A stretch of DNA of 64,000 nt. Origin: Mayamaea pseudoterrestris (Eukaryota > Bacillariophyta > Bacillariophyceae > Sellaphorales > Sellaphoraceae). Positions 7,744-20,000 of this stretch are shown piece by piece. Each line of letters opens with the position of its first letter. The stretch's first letter is position 1. The DNA lies in assembly GCA_027923505.1 (NCBI GenBank), contig BROI01000002.1, positions 1,488,001 to 1,552,000 of the forward strand. The letters are read 5' to 3'. A program made the position numbers and the translations under genes. The notes beneath the pieces are model-generated. The model searched no databases. It worked only from the letters and a program-made list of their open reading frames with translations, and had not been told where the DNA came from.

Positions 7744-9573
7744 TCAACTTTCACTATCCATGTTCTTGTCTTTGGGTGACCGCCGCAGCCATCGTGACAG
7801 TCGCGAGCGCGACTTTTTGATTCTTTCTCCTGTTACTTGCACCGATGCACTGAGCAAAGACCGATAGCTGGTGCGTAAGTGCTGCAATTCTTTCTCCTGA
7901 TCTTGAACCGTTCGTCGAAGACTCTGTATATCAGAATTCAAGTTTGCAATTTCCCGATTCCTTTGAGACAACGTCGCAATATAACGCTTTTCGACATTCT
8001 TGCTGTCGGCAACGGCGGCGTTTCGTTCTTTTTGCAGCTTATCCAAGAGTAGCTGAAGTTCATCATTTTTATTGTGCGATGCTTCAAGATCCGTTTCAAG
8101 TGATGACAAGCTTGTACTGAGCGTCTGTATTTGCGTCTCGTACTTATCTTTTAGTCGTTTTTCGTTCTTTCGTGCATCGCGCTTGGCACCTTCCCAAAGT
8201 GCAGTCATTTCTTGCCTTATCGCTTCGAATCGATCATTCATTTGCCGTTTCTTCAATCTGCCTATTCGAATCTCGTCCTCGAGGCGTTTGTTGTACTTTT
8301 CCTCCATGGACTCGTAACTAAGCTTTTCCTCTTCGAGTCGCTCCTCCATTTGCTGGAGACGAGACTGTTCCTCGTCAATCCGACTTTCTAACGTCAGCTT
8401 CTCACTTTCGAACCTTACTTGTTCCTTCTCTAGACGCTCCGCCAAGCTCTTTACCGCAAGTTGCTCAATACGAATCTTCTTTTCAAGATTGCCTTGAACC
8501 TCGCGGAAGCGAGCTTGCTCGCTCTTCATCATCGACTCAACTTGCTGCAGCTTTTCCCGCTCCTCCTCCAGTTGCTTTTTTAGATCCTTTCGATCCTTTT
8601 CGCTAGTTGTCCGTTCAACTGCAAGGTCAGCTGTCCGTTCAGCGAGCAGCTTCTTTTGCTCCTCCAGCTGCGTTTTAAAGTCGCGCTCCTGTCGCTCAAA
8701 GTCTACTTGGTTTTGCTTCCATTCACGCTCCCGCTCCTCGAGACGCCCCCTCTCCTCGCGCAGTTGCTGCTCCATATTCTCCTTTTCCTTTGTGAATCGC
8801 TTCTTGTCACTATTCCACGTTGCTTCAATATCTTCAAGTCGCTTCTTTTCCTGCATGACTGTCGCTTGCAGCTCCTTTTTCTCCTGACTAAACTCCATTT
8901 GCTGAAACTCCAATGCATCTTCAATTTCATGCAGACGCTCCTTGAGTTGCTCCGATACACGCTGCTCCTGCTGAAAGGCTTGCATGGCCTGATTCATTTG
9001 ATCCTGCAGCAACGAAACTTCTCGCTCCAAGCGGTCGCGCTCGTCGGCATCTTCCTCCGACGCAACCTGATTCATATTAAACAGTGACTGCAGTTCCGCC
9101 AACTTTCCCAGCAAGCCAGTCTTTTCCATGCTCCATTGGTCGGAGGCGCGTTGGAGTTGCTTGTTCTTGGCGGCAAGCTGTGACTGTAAATCCAGCAGGG
9201 ACTGCTCGAGCCACTCGAGTTTGGCGGCGGATTCGTCCGTGGCGTTGCGCGTGGCTTGGTAGTCGTACTCGAGTTTGCCGGTCGGAGGGGGATAGTATGG
9301 GGGATGGGGAGTGCTGTCGTCTTTGTCGTCGTCCACGTCGACGGATGTTGCTGTCGTCGTGTCACGCGCCGATGTAGCGAGGCGCATCGACGGGCGATTA
9401 AACGAGAAAGATCCTTGGAGATTGGCTGCTGCATCTCTGCATCCAGTTATTCCAAAGTTTTTGAAGGTGATCCTTGTAGCCGATAAAGTCGGTGTTTTGG
9501 CGACGGAAAAGGAGTAAGCGAATGGAACGATCCACAAGGTAAAGAGAATGGAAACTCGTCCGTTGTTCTTCAT
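7744..9573 (-). CDS. Plastid-targeted long coiled-coil protein, 609 aa
   Basis: The N-terminus is a signal peptide with a Phe at the predicted cleavage point (VPFAYS/FSVAK) and a transit-like segment rich in Ser/Thr/Arg, so import into the plastid is likely. After a short acidic linker (VDVDDDKDD) and a PPYYPPPTG motif, residues about 100-590 are an almost unbroken Glu/Lys/Gln/Arg heptad coiled coil. The C-terminus is basic (KKSRSRLSRWLRRSPKD) and could contact membrane or nucleic acid. No catalytic domain is visible. A scaffold or filament role in the plastid is a guess from shape only. Confidence 0.8.
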   Translation of the reverse strand: MKNNGRVSILFTLWIVPFAYSFSVAKTPTLSATRITFKNFGITGCRDAAANLQGSFSFNRPSMRLATSARDTTTATSVDVDDDKDDSTPHPPYYPPPTGKLEYDYQATRNATDESAAKLEWLEQSLLDLQSQLAAKNKQLQRASDQWSMEKTGLLGKLAELQSLFNMNQVASEEDADERDRLEREVSLLQDQMNQAMQAFQQEQRVSEQLKERLHEIEDALEFQQMEFSQEKKELQATVMQEKKRLEDIEATWNSDKKRFTKEKENMEQQLREERGRLEEREREWKQNQVDFERQERDFKTQLEEQKKLLAERTADLAVERTTSEKDRKDLKKQLEEEREKLQQVESMMKSEQARFREVQGNLEKKIRIEQLAVKSLAERLEKEQVRFESEKLTLESRIDEEQSRLQQMEERLEEEKLSYESMEEKYNKRLEDEIRIGRLKKRQMNDRFEAIRQEMTALWEGAKRDARKNEKRLKDKYETQIQTLSTSLSSLETDLEASHNKNDELQLLLDKLQKERNAAVADSKNVEKRYIATLSQRNREIANLNSDIQSLRRTVQDQEKELQHLRTSYRSLLSASVQVTGERIKKSRSRLSRWLRRSPKDKNMDSES

Positions 9574-10035
9574 GTTGCAGACAACCTCGTAACCGTAATG
9601 ACTAGGTAGAATACTGCTTGGACAGTCAGTGATTGTACGCAGCCGACGTTGAAAGTTGCGCCCTTTGGCAACTGCTGTTGACTGTCGGCAACGCTTTGAG
9701 CGCGCGGATCATCCAATCCTCATGGTGACGCAGACGAGAGCGTGACAGAATGTCGTAGCGGCTTTAAAAAGTCGGACCGCTTCTTACTGATGTCTGTCGA
9801 CGAAAGCAACCGTTGAGCTCCGTATGCATTGTTGCCATCGAGGTCCCGCAAGCTCCGTTCTTGTATTTGATCATTTACGACTGTCGTGGACTCATTCAAA
9901 GAGTCTTTTGCACCTCTTCGGCCAAGAAACTATACATACAGACCGACTTCTCAGCTCCATCGGCGGCTGGTTGCTGGTTTCACGGAACAATTATAATACA
10001 GTCACACACTGCTACTCCAAAAAGCCATTCGCAAC
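9574..10035. other. Divergent intergenic region
   Basis: This 462-bp interval separates the start of the plastid coiled-coil gene (minus) from the start of the sulfotransferase gene (plus), so it must hold both promoters. A TTTAAAAA stretch lies near 9763. I see no gene. Confidence 0.5.
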
Positions 10036-11322
10036 ATGAACACGACCACTCGTCGCAAGGGAATCTTCAAACTGCGGTATCTAATTGTGACGACGATTGT
10101 CATTGTTTTCGTGTACCTGCATCAGATTGAGAATCGAAGGTTGTCGTCGCAACCATGGGCTGCTGCAACGGATGATGTGCAGTTGCTTCAGGCAAAAGGA
10201 ATAGACATTAACGTTCCGGAGCAAGCTTTGACAAATAAAGTGACTGCTGAAAAGTCACGGTCTCTTGAATTATCCAACAGTTCCAGCTACGTTGCGCCGG
10301 CTACACTTTCATCGTCAATTGATCATTTACAAAACTTCGACCCATCCATTCCAGCACTGTGGACATGCAGCAACGAACACACTGACTCCAAGCGTCGCCG
10401 CCGCCACACCAAGGTTGTTTTTGTGCACGTCTTCAAGACTGCAGGATCATCCTTTCGCATGCTCTTTTTGAACTATGCGCAAAAATGCAAATTTGGCATC
10501 AGCATTGTGGCCCACTGCTCGGAACTTTCCACCGCGAGTATGCTCAACGGAACCGATTGGCGCAACAAGGATAACTCCAAATGTCGACACAAGACCATGG
10601 ATCGCAGGGGGCGTGGCGTCAAGGAGTTAGTGACGCGAAATGTCATGGACGAACATGTTGATATCGCCATTGGACACTTGCCGCTCGGAACGCAGTGGGG
10701 TTCGTCGATAGCGCAACTGGTGCCTCGCAGAAACGACGACTCGAATGACTTTATCCAGTACATTTGCTTCTTTCGATCGCCAGTGGAAAAATATGTCAGC
10801 GGCGTCATTTACTCGAACAAGCAATACAAGAGCTATCCAGCAACAGTAAAGGCTACTGTGAAACGCATCAAAACCTTTGTCACCAACGAAGTGAAACATG
10901 GCAAGTTTCGTGAGAGCTACAGTGCCTATCTGCTAACGCCCTGGGACAAAGACCAAAAGCCGCCAACTGTGGAAGAGCGGACGGAGCTGATAATACGAAA
11001 CATGGTGCAGTATCCGACCGTGATTGGCATTGTCGAAAAGATGGATTCATCGCTCGAGCTGATTCTTCATGTGGTTGACCAAGGCAATAAAGTGGCGAGC
11101 CTATTTCAGCAGGCCAGCGGCAATGGCGTTGTACTAAACAAGTCGAGAGGCGTCAGTACCAAGGAAGTGGTTGCTATACTACAGGCCGACACCGAGCTTT
11201 ATCCCATGCTGCAACTGTATCTTCAGTACGACGCAGCAGTCTACGAGTTTGCCATGCAACTGCATGATCGTCAATATGACTGGCTGCTGCAGCAACGACA
11301 AGTTGTAGCAACAGATGCATGA
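10036..11322 (+). CDS. Golgi-type carbohydrate sulfotransferase, 428 aa
   Basis: Type II membrane topology: a short basic N-terminus, one transmembrane helix (residues about 13-29, LRYLIVTTIVIVFVYL), a stem, and a lumenal catalytic domain. The 5' phosphosulfate-binding loop is KVVFVHVFKTAGSSF (126-140) and the 3' phosphate-binding element is FFRSPVEKYVSGV, with the conserved Arg and Ser. This matches the PAPS-dependent sulfotransferase family that includes heparan-sulfate 2-O- and 6-O-sulfotransferases; the acceptor is unknown. It would transfer sulfate to a secreted polysaccharide or glycoprotein. Single exon, with the start ATG directly before the anchor. A sulfatase gene is in the same window at 44734. 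Confidence 0.88.
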   Translation: MNTTTRRKGIFKLRYLIVTTIVIVFVYLHQIENRRLSSQPWAAATDDVQLLQAKGIDINVPEQALTNKVTAEKSRSLELSNSSSYVAPATLSSSIDHLQNFDPSIPALWTCSNEHTDSKRRRRHTKVVFVHVFKTAGSSFRMLFLNYAQKCKFGISIVAHCSELSTASMLNGTDWRNKDNSKCRHKTMDRRGRGVKELVTRNVMDEHVDIAIGHLPLGTQWGSSIAQLVPRRNDDSNDFIQYICFFRSPVEKYVSGVIYSNKQYKSYPATVKATVKRIKTFVTNEVKHGKFRESYSAYLLTPWDKDQKPPTVEERTELIIRNMVQYPTVIGIVEKMDSSLELILHVVDQGNKVASLFQQASGNGVVLNKSRGVSTKEVVAILQADTELYPMLQLYLQYDAAVYEFAMQLHDRQYDWLLQQRQVVATDA

Positions 11323-12006
11323 CGGTGAGTGGAGAAACGTCTTCACAACTACCGTAGTGTCTTGTTTGGGATGGGTGGTCAGTGTCCGGCCAGCTTGCGA
11401 ATTAAACATCAATCATTCCAATGGAAAAAGGTTAGTTCTAATTCAACCATAGTTAATTGCTTGTATCAATTAATCTTGTACCGCTAAATGAAAAAAGTTC
11501 ATCCAGCAACCACACAGATAGCTATGAAACCACGGGCCTGCTTGGCGGCAAACGGCATCGCCAAATTAAAGCCACGCGCAGGCACGCGCACAGTAATTCA
11601 CGATTCACACACGAATGATTCATGACTGAAAGGTATAGATAATCGACCGGTAGTCGAACCTATGCACCAAGGTTGCTCGGAACATTATTTGCGTGCGTGT
11701 ACATATATTCCAGCATGGGTGAGCTGATGCCGCCTACAAGAAGTGAACGAGCAAAAGCTGTTCCTTTTTCGTCGCCAAATGGTTCCTTGGCACATGATTA
11801 AAAGGAAAAAGCTTCCTACTCTTGACGCGAAATGAGTGCGCGCAATTAAGCACCAGGAACCTTGCATGGCAACTCATTCGTTCGTGTTCATTGCGCAAAC
11901 GTGGCAGTTCAACCGTTCATCCCGGATCGCATTTCCACTCGCTCACCTCTGCTCACAATTTTCAAAAAGATCCAAGTAACAAACATCCCAAACTAAAGAA
12001 GCAATC
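11323..12006. other. Intergenic stretch, no gene seen
   Basis: These 684 bp hold the 3' flank of the sulfotransferase gene and the promoter of the Cys-rich gene. A GACCGGTA near-match to the recurrent palindrome lies at about 11645 and a TTGACGCGAAATG motif at about 11822. No coding signal is convincing. Confidence 0.5.
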
Positions 12007-12558
12007 ATGATGAAGACCTTCTTGCTCAGCTTCCTTGTCCTCCTCGTCGCCACTGTCCAGGGAGAGCCCGCTCAAACCCGCTTCCTCCGTCGTCTTGATG
12101 CCACTGGCATTAGCGATGATGTTTGCATCGCGCTTGGCTCTACGTGCGATGAGGAAAATGATGACTGTTGCTCGGTTGATGGAACGTGCACCTTCGAATC
12201 GTACACGCCAAAGGTAAGGACTTACAGTCATTGTTCAATTTCAATAGTTATCTGGGTGTCCCGTTGGTCTCATATCTTGCAAATTCGAACTTTAATTGCT
12301 ACACAGTGCCGTCAATTCTTCCGTCTTGGTGGAGACTGTGACATTACCCCGCTCAACGAGTGTTGCCAAGCGATAATGGTTTGCAAAACTTGCAAGAGTG
12401 AAACGAAAAAGTGCGTGCAGGACGAGGATTGCTGCGACGATTTGGACTGCGTCTACTCGTCCAAGGCGGCCGGAAGCTTTGGCACTTGCCAGCCCGATAA
12501 CAGTCTCGACGGTGACAATGACAACATGGACGGTGTCACTGGCGACAGCAAAGACTAG
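12007..12558 (+). CDS. Secreted Cys-rich (knottin-like) protein, 152 aa spliced
   Basis: The start is a signal peptide (MMKTFLLSFLVLLVATVQG/EP), then a short pro-segment with RRL, then two Cys-rich blocks (CIALGSTCDEENDDCC and CVQDEDCCDDLDCV). The repeated C-x6-C-x5-CC pattern is typical of disulfide-knot secreted proteins. An intron is placed at 12214-12306 (GTAAGG...ACACAG, 93 nt), joining SYTPK to CRQFFRLGGDCD; removing it puts the Cys spacing in register. The intron is a multiple of three with no stop, so the unspliced message also reads through, giving 183 aa. Function unknown: could be a cell-wall, defence or signalling peptide. The acidic tail (GDNDNMDGVTGD) is probably disordered. Confidence 0.75.
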   Translation: MMKTFLLSFLVLLVATVQGEPAQTRFLRRLDATGISDDVCIALGSTCDEENDDCCSVDGTCTFESYTPKVRTYSHCSISIVIWVSRWSHILQIRTLIATQCRQFFRLGGDCDITPLNECCQAIMVCKTCKSETKKCVQDEDCCDDLDCVYSSKAAGSFGTCQPDNSLDGDNDNMDGVTGDSKD

Positions 12559-12676
12559 TAGTTGCAAGGGCTTTTTGCCGACGTGGAGAATGCAAAAATC
12601 AAGCAATACTTGCAATAACTCTACTATTAGCATATTATATTGACGTTTAATACTTATTCTTTGCTTAGGATAGCCG

Positions 12677-12714
12677 CCGGGGGTATAATTCGTCGACTAC
12701 TAATATACCCGCGG
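12677..12714. repeat. GC-rich inverted repeat between genes
   Basis: Arms CCGGGGGTATA (12677-12687) and TATACCCGCGG (12704-12714) pair over 11 positions with one mismatch around a 16-nt loop. It lies 119 bp after the Cys-rich gene and about 230 bp before RRP12. It could be a dimeric factor site or an RNA hairpin. The rest of 12559-12945 shows nothing else. Confidence 0.4.
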
Positions 12715-12945
12715 AACTCCTGTGACTTGCCAAGTTCGTAACCTGGTGAGGAGCTCGAAAGGCGAGTCAAGTGTGGCTACTTGCAGCAACTTCAAAGTGA
12801 GCCAACGACAAAATAAGCTATGAATTCCATGAAGCAGAAAGAAGGCTCAGTTATCTTATTCCATATAGTTGGACCATATTATATTGCGGTTGTCTTGGGT
12901 GTGCACCGCAAGCAATTTTTTGAATAGGTAGCTTTTTGTCGCATC

Positions 12946-15900
12946 ATGACTCAAACACCTATGCGACATTCGTCTCGCAGCCAACCAAGCAACTTGCTCC
13001 CACGGAACATTTTTTCATTTCGACCTGAAGACGACCCTTGGAACAGACTGGTTCAAGACAACGAAAGCTTGTATAAAGAATCTAGAGTCTGTAACATCAT
13101 GATTGACGATGATATATCTCCATCCGTCGATGACTTTGGCGACATGCTCAAGCAGCTCACCATTAGTCGACGCGACCCGCGATCCATTCGCCTCGCCGCC
13201 GTTGCCTCGGCCTTGATGGATGTTTCCAACGAGAGCAATGCAACGGCAGTTTCGCCCAATCAAGTCTTTGCCAAGACGGTGACTGCTTTGGAAGGAACCT
13301 TGACAAATTTGAATGCATCCACTAGCAAGAACGTTTCGGACAATATAGCGACGCAGGTGGCGCTGTTGGAGCTACTTTCCTTGACCGTTCCCTGCCTCGC
13401 CAACGGCGCCATTGTGACCAGCACCTTGCCACTCACGGCGCGCGTGTTGAATGCACTCGTGGCCTTTGCCAGTCAGGCGGCGGTACTGGAAACCAAGGAT
13501 GAGCTGGGAGGCGTCAATGCACTGCTGCGATGGACGTGTCGCGCCGTCGCGCAAGTGTTGATCAAGATTCAACCGTCGGCGGATGCCAATTTGGTAAAAA
13601 AGCTGACCATGGAAACGCTATTGACGCTCATGAACGACAAGCGCCCAAAGGTGCGCAAGGAGGCGGCGTCTGGTGTGGCGCAAGTCTTGACCGCCGCGCA
13701 GTGCCACCAAAGCGTCCGCAAGGCAACCTTTCAGTATGCCCATGTCATGGCCAGCAATGTTCGCAAAACACCAAACGATCAGGCTGCATTGGTGGAAATT
13801 GTGCATTTGCTGTCGTTTCTGGAAACTGCAATTTTTACATTGCCAAACTACAGCAAGTTGCTGCAGGATGTGATGGAAGTCTTTGTCGTCTTGGTGCAAG
13901 TCGATGCATCCCACGCAACGACACTAGACTTTGCAGCAGTGGCAAAGGTGAAGGAAAGTACGCCAAAAATATTGGCCATCAATGCCGTCTTGGCGTTTGT
14001 CAATGCTGCTCTTCACGACGCGGACGAGACGCGAGCGGCGCCATTGAATGAGCTTGCTCCGCGCGTCTTGGCGAGCTTGCTGCAGGCCAAGGCCAGCTTG
14101 GTCTTTCGGGTTGGAGCTGCCGATCATGATTTACTGGAGCGCGGACAAACACTGTGGGGACAGTGCTTGCTGGCATCCTGCAGTCGAGTGGTTGACACCA
14201 AGCCCGAGATTGCGCTCAAGCTCCTGCCGCTGGCGTTGCAAGTGATTGTCAACTTGTCCAAGCCGACCGAATCGAACCACGAAGATTCATCCGTTGCGCA
14301 GGAGCTCATGGTTGGAACGACTCAGTTTTTTCGCCAAAGTCTAGTTAAACTCTTTGGGCAGCCAAAAGGTGACTTGACCAAGTGCTTGAGCGACTCTCTC
14401 GCCAATGTTGCTCACGTGACAGATCCACTGTATCGACCGACGTGGTCAGTGTCGTTGCGAGCGTTCGCTTTGCTGATTCAGCTTTCACACGAGCACATTG
14501 ATGTAAAGCAATATGTTGGGTCCCTACTTGCCTTGCGCAATCAAGCTCCGGCTGGATCGCCTTCGCAGCATGCAGTGGAGGAAGCCTTTGCGAGCTTGGT
14601 ACAGGGTGTGGGCATTGAGGTTTGCTGGGGATGGATTGACTGGCAGCCGCCACGCACCGATGGAAAGGTTGATATGGAGCAGTCATGGATTTTATCGAAA
14701 CTAAAGTTTGGCATGGCATCTGCGCAACCTGTAGCTCCGCGACTGGCCTTTTTCCAGTCGGACATTCTGGTTGCCGCTCGGGCGTACGACAAGATCGCAG
14801 CCACTGCGAAAAAGAATCGCGCTTTTCATCAAGCTCGAGTCGTTGATTTATGGGCGCTGTTTCCCTACTTTTGTACTGGACCTTGTGATATTGAGAAGTC
14901 ACTGGCATCCTTGACGGCAACGTGCGCTCGCGCCATGGAGGATGATCGGTACCCTCAGCTACTGGCAATTATATGTCATGGGTTTAAAAATCTCTCTGCG
15001 TCGCTCGAGATAATGCAACAGCAGAATGATTTTTCTGATGCAATCACCGCTGTTATGCAAGAGGCATCCACGAAACTCCTTCCTGCACTCTTCAAGTTAG
15101 TTACGACTGTACATCAGTCTTCAATGACTCAGGCGAATAAGGACGACGACAAAATGGACGTTGATGGAACCAGGGATAAGTCACCTACATCAGCCGCGTC
15201 TCTGGATCGTAATGTAATGGAAGCCATTTCCGCTCTCGCAAAAGTGACTCCCAAGGATTTTCTTCAGTCGTTGTTCAAGAAGCTGATGCACAAGTTGCTG
15301 GAAGAGATCCAATCAGACCCGTGTGATGATGACAAAATTTGCTCATACCTTTGCCTGTCACAGGCTCTTGTGGCATCGGTTGCACTGGAAACAACAGAGG
15401 TGTCGCTTTTGTATCGCGCCCTCAAGCCTTTGATTCGAACTGATGAGCACAAGGTGCGAGTTCAGAAGCGATCGTACAAGGTACTCTTTGAAATTTGTCA
15501 ATGCCACCATCCCTTTATCGCAAAGGCTGATACATTAGAGGAGCTTATTTCTTTGCTAACCGACTCAATTGCGACATCTCAAGTGTCAGCGAGGCACATG
15601 CGTTTAAAATGCATGGAAATTATTGTCAAAGGCTTCGACGAGGTTGGTGTGGAACAAGTTGTAAGTATTTGGACGCTCTTTATGATAAACTGGAACCGCG
15701 ACTCAGCTGTATCATCTTCTTTCGTTGCAGAGCCCTTTCTTTACAGCAACCCCTGAGATTCTTCTTTGTTTGAAAGACACGAATGCGAAGACTCGTTCGG
15801 AGGCAATGGATCTATTAATGGCGTTGGCATCCAAAGGTGGCATTGACCCTATTCTTCTGCACGTTACTGCGGCCCTCGGTGCACAGACGACCCACTTGCG

Positions 15901-16948
15901 GTCAGCTGCAGTGCTAGCACTCTCTCGCTTAGTTTTTGAATTTGCATGGGATAATGCACAGTTGCAGTTGAATCTTCCGTCCCTTCTAACGACAGTCCTT
16001 GTCTTAATTGACGCAAACTCAAGGGAAGTAATTAGAAGTGTAATCGGTTTTATTCGGGTCAGCGTTGCTGCCATACCACCCGAGCAGCTGGAGCCGCTAA
16101 TCCCTGAGTTGGTGGAGAGCTTGACTCGGTTTCATAAGCCGAAGAACCGTTTTCGCGCGAAGATCAAAATCATCCTGAAGAAATTAGTCAAGCTGTTTGG
16201 CTACGACGCACTAATGCCCTATGTACCGGAGAGCGAGTCGCGGTTGTTGACCCACATGCGCAAGGTTGGGGAGCGGGAGGCGAGGAAGAAGGAAGCAAAG
16301 AAGACAGCCAGGGAAGATGTCACCGACTTTGACGATTTGCTTGAATCCGACGAGGAAGATTCGGATGACGGACGCACGTTCACGTCAAGTACGACAAGAA
16401 AAACTGCTTTGTCCAACAAAAGTCGGCTTTCGGGAAAGACCAAGGGCTCAGCACTTTCGGAGGTTACGGGTCGAAAGGGATCTGCTGGCATACGGTTGCC
16501 AAGCGATGCTCATGGTGAGATTGTCGATATGCTGGGCGTCAAGCACACTAGACACGTTCAGTCTGCTGAAGACAAAATGACGGCAGACGATAGCGACTCT
16601 GACGGAGCTTTAGAATTTGATGATGATGGTCGACTTGTAGTGAGAGACGAATCTGAACCGTCGCCGGGCTTGGTGGAGAATCTGCCTGATGACAATCGCA
16701 GAAAGAGACCACGCCTCGATTCAAACGCGAGTAAGTCGCGTCAAGGCTCAAAGTCTCAAAAATCGAAGCAGCTTGGTTCCAATTACAAGGCGAAGAAGGC
16801 TGGAGGAGATGTGAAGCGAAAGGGCCAGACACTTGAACCTTACGCATATGTTCCACTAGATGGACGCCAGTATTCAAAGAAAAACAGGCATAACGCGGTG
16901 ACGCAAATGTCTTCCGTAGTGAGGAACGGAAGTAAGCGCAAGCGATAG
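12946..16948 (+). CDS. RRP12: RRP12-like ribosome biogenesis protein, 1310 aa
   Basis: Two exons, 12946-15660 and 15731-16948, with a 70-nt intron (GTAAGT...TTGCAG) that keeps the frame (VEQV/SPFFTATPE). The protein is a long HEAT-repeat solenoid with the NUC173 region (for example ALLRWTCRAVAQVLIKIQP, DKRPKVRKEAASGVAQVL, VTDPLYRPTWSVSLRAFALL). An acidic and basic C-terminal tail ends YVPLDGRQYSKKNRHNA, as in the RRP12 family. Length matches yeast (about 1230) and human (about 1300) RRP12. Known role: nucleolar and pre-ribosome export factor for both subunits. The gene is long, intact and probably housekeeping. Confidence 0.93.
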
Positions 16949-17048
16949 CCTGGGCAATATACTCACAGTCAGTTGCAGGTTGGGCAAGGCCGGAATCTAA
17001 GCTTAAAAAAACAAATATAAATTTCAGATGTTTATTATGACTCCTAAC

Positions 17049-20000
17049 TTACACTACTTCGCGCCCCTTCGGTAGCAAGCGCGACCGAGTTGTCTTGGGA
17101 GCTTTCCTTTTACTGGTATCTCGCGACTCCTGTAGTCGTTTCTTTTCCGATTCTTCGAGCTCCGACAATCTGCTGCTTTGACGTCGATTCTGAACAAAGT
17201 ACCAAACGAGGCCGGTTATCATAATGGCTGTGATGCTCAACCAAGCAACAGCGTTTACTACTATGGAGTTGTAAGGAGCGTCCTCTCCAACGTTTCCATC
17301 ATTCTCTTCCAGGTACTTGTCCCATGACGTTTCGATGTAAACATTGATGCCCATCAACACGGCATCAAATGTTCCGTGTAGCAACACTGCAGGTAGAATA
17401 ATGCGGCCAACACCAATACGATGCCCGTCATCTTCTGTCGTCTCCACAAATTTTCGTATCATGTTGATACTCTGCATAGCAGCTGCAAGTGCGTGGATGG
17501 GAAAGATGGATCGAAAGAACAACACAATCCATGCTTCGAGAATGTCACCCTTATGTTGGTCGTCTTCGCTCGTCGAGCCCAGTGCACCTCCAAGCACAAA
17601 TACATACAGGAAGTTTTCGGCGCAAGCGAGTCCAACTGCCACACTAATCATTCCGGTTGTGATAGCCATTGCCATCTGCCGGTATGATCTCATTTCGGGT
17701 TCCTCATCTTCAAAAGGCTCCCTTTCAGGTTCGTCTAGTAAAGCCTTACCCCTGCGTGATGCTCCTTTCCGCTTATTGTTTCGACTCGTGTGGCTGCGGT
17801 GCGACGATACCGAAGCGTCGTCACTCAGTTCCTTGTTGATTTCCTGTATATAGTTCGAGCTGAATGGATAGTTGACAATTCCGCCGTCGACGGCAGTTTC
17901 ACGGTGTTCGTCCAGGTGCAATCCAGTCAAAAACATTAAATCTGGATGCTCCACGGCGCGGAAGGTATAGTATTTGCAAAGCTCTTCGGTAATGGCCGCG
18001 ACGACGTAGGCATTGAACAGCTCTCCAAAGATCCATATAAGTCGCCAGTGATCAAACACCCACGTAGTGAAAGAGTCTCCAAGACTGGCCGTTAATAGCT
18101 CAAAGAGACCCCATGCTCCAAACAGAACAATGTTGACTAGCAACCCTTCGAAAAAGAATGCGGAAGGGACAGCAATCACAAAGCCAGCGGCAAATAATTT
18201 TATAACAGCATCGACACTGAGATCACTCTTGTGAAAAATCCAATGCACGATAAAGAGGACCAGAAAACTTTGAAGAAACGTTGCTGCCAGGACTACTGCA
18301 TCTTGCCAGGCAAATGCTGCTCGCGGGTTGAAGAGAAGCGTCGCAACAATCGCCAAGACAGATATAGTAAAGCACACCAAAATGTACCGGCTCAAACGAC
18401 TGAGAGCGCTCCAATGTGGCATAATTCCTCTCATCAGTTCGCTCTTGCCCATCCAACCGAGACGAAGATTGATGACATCCTTTTGGTACTCGTGAAAGGG
18501 CTGGTGCGTGATAAAGTCAATGCGCTGGTAGCGCGGAGGAATCAACAGACGCATTTCGCGTGCTTCCTGCGCCAAGGCACAGACAGATAGACACTGAAAC
18601 CAGCACTTGCATACCGCTCCGCAGCAAATGGCCATGAAACAATTAAAGCCACGTGCCACAATATCTTCATGAAAGCGTTTTGGCTTGCGCTGACCAATAC
18701 CAGTGTCTAGCACTTCCACCTGTTCAATCTTCTCCTTATCGTCCTTGCTCATATAGTCGACGGGGTAGCACCCGCATAGCGTATGCGAGCAGGCTCCCTC
18801 GTACTGATTCTCCCGCGTATCTTCAAAGTTGATTCGTCGGGCAGCACCAATTTGTGTAGACGCGTAAAACAAGTGATCCTCCTGCGCGCGCGATTTCACC
18901 AAGTAGAAGCGTGTCCGCATGCGTCGTCGGCGACCCAAGACGCCCAAAAAGAGTAAAAATGAAAAGAACAAGGCGATACGAATGTTGGAACCAAGGTCGC
19001 GCGGTTCCGCCTCTTCATCATCACTGTACGTTTGTTCCTGCCGTCGATGCCATGACATTTCCGGTCGCTGGCCGTTGCGATACCATTCATCCTTGACAAA
19101 GTCAATGACTGGATCCCAAACGCATTCCTGCGTATCACGAAGCTTGAAAACTCCGTTGGAGCGGCATGATTGCATGTGCGAATGCTCTTGTTGCTGTCGT
19201 CGTCGACCATTGTTGCCAACCAGCCGCCGATTGGAGTCATCGTCGGCCGCCGCAGCGTAATAGTCGTCACCGTTATTGTCTGCAGCATCATCATTTTGCT
19301 GCTGCGCGTCGTCGTTATTGTTGGCATCGTCTGCAGCAACGTTTCCATCATCGTTGATTGCTGCGTCTGCGCCGTCATCATTTTGAGCTGCGGCATCGTC
19401 ATTTGCTTGCACTGCACCAGCGGCATCATCGTTCGCATTTGACGAAGCATCGTCATCATTAGCATCGTTTCCATTATTATATGAATTCGACGAAGCGTCA
19501 TACTTATCGTCCGCATAGTAGTCGTACCCTTGCTCCGCGAGTGACGCTTGATTGGACGACCCAAAACCAAACACAATAAACGTTGAAAACATGAGCATGA
19601 TGGTAATGACCAAGCCATAGGCCACGATGCGACTCGGCAGCTTTTTTGTGCTATTTCCGACATTTTTGCCACTCGTGCCGCGCTTGTCTTGTCGCAGCTG
19701 CAGCAAATACTCGGTGCGATTCGACAAGAACAAGCCAAAGCAGCCGCAGGCGGCGCACACCAGCGGTTCATCCAGAAAGAGTGACTGAATGCTCGTGCTG
19801 AAACCGCGGTAGCGTAGAATCGTCTTGCTGCTGCTGCTGCTGGGAGATGTGTTGTCGTCATGTTCGTCATCCGAGTAAAAGGTGGTGGAGTTTGCCAAAC
19901 TTGCTTGTTGATTCTTGCTATTGAAACTGCCTCTCGATTTGTTCGCCATTCTAGTCGAGACGCGCGATTCGAACGAGTCATCTGAGTCGTTGCTGTAAAA

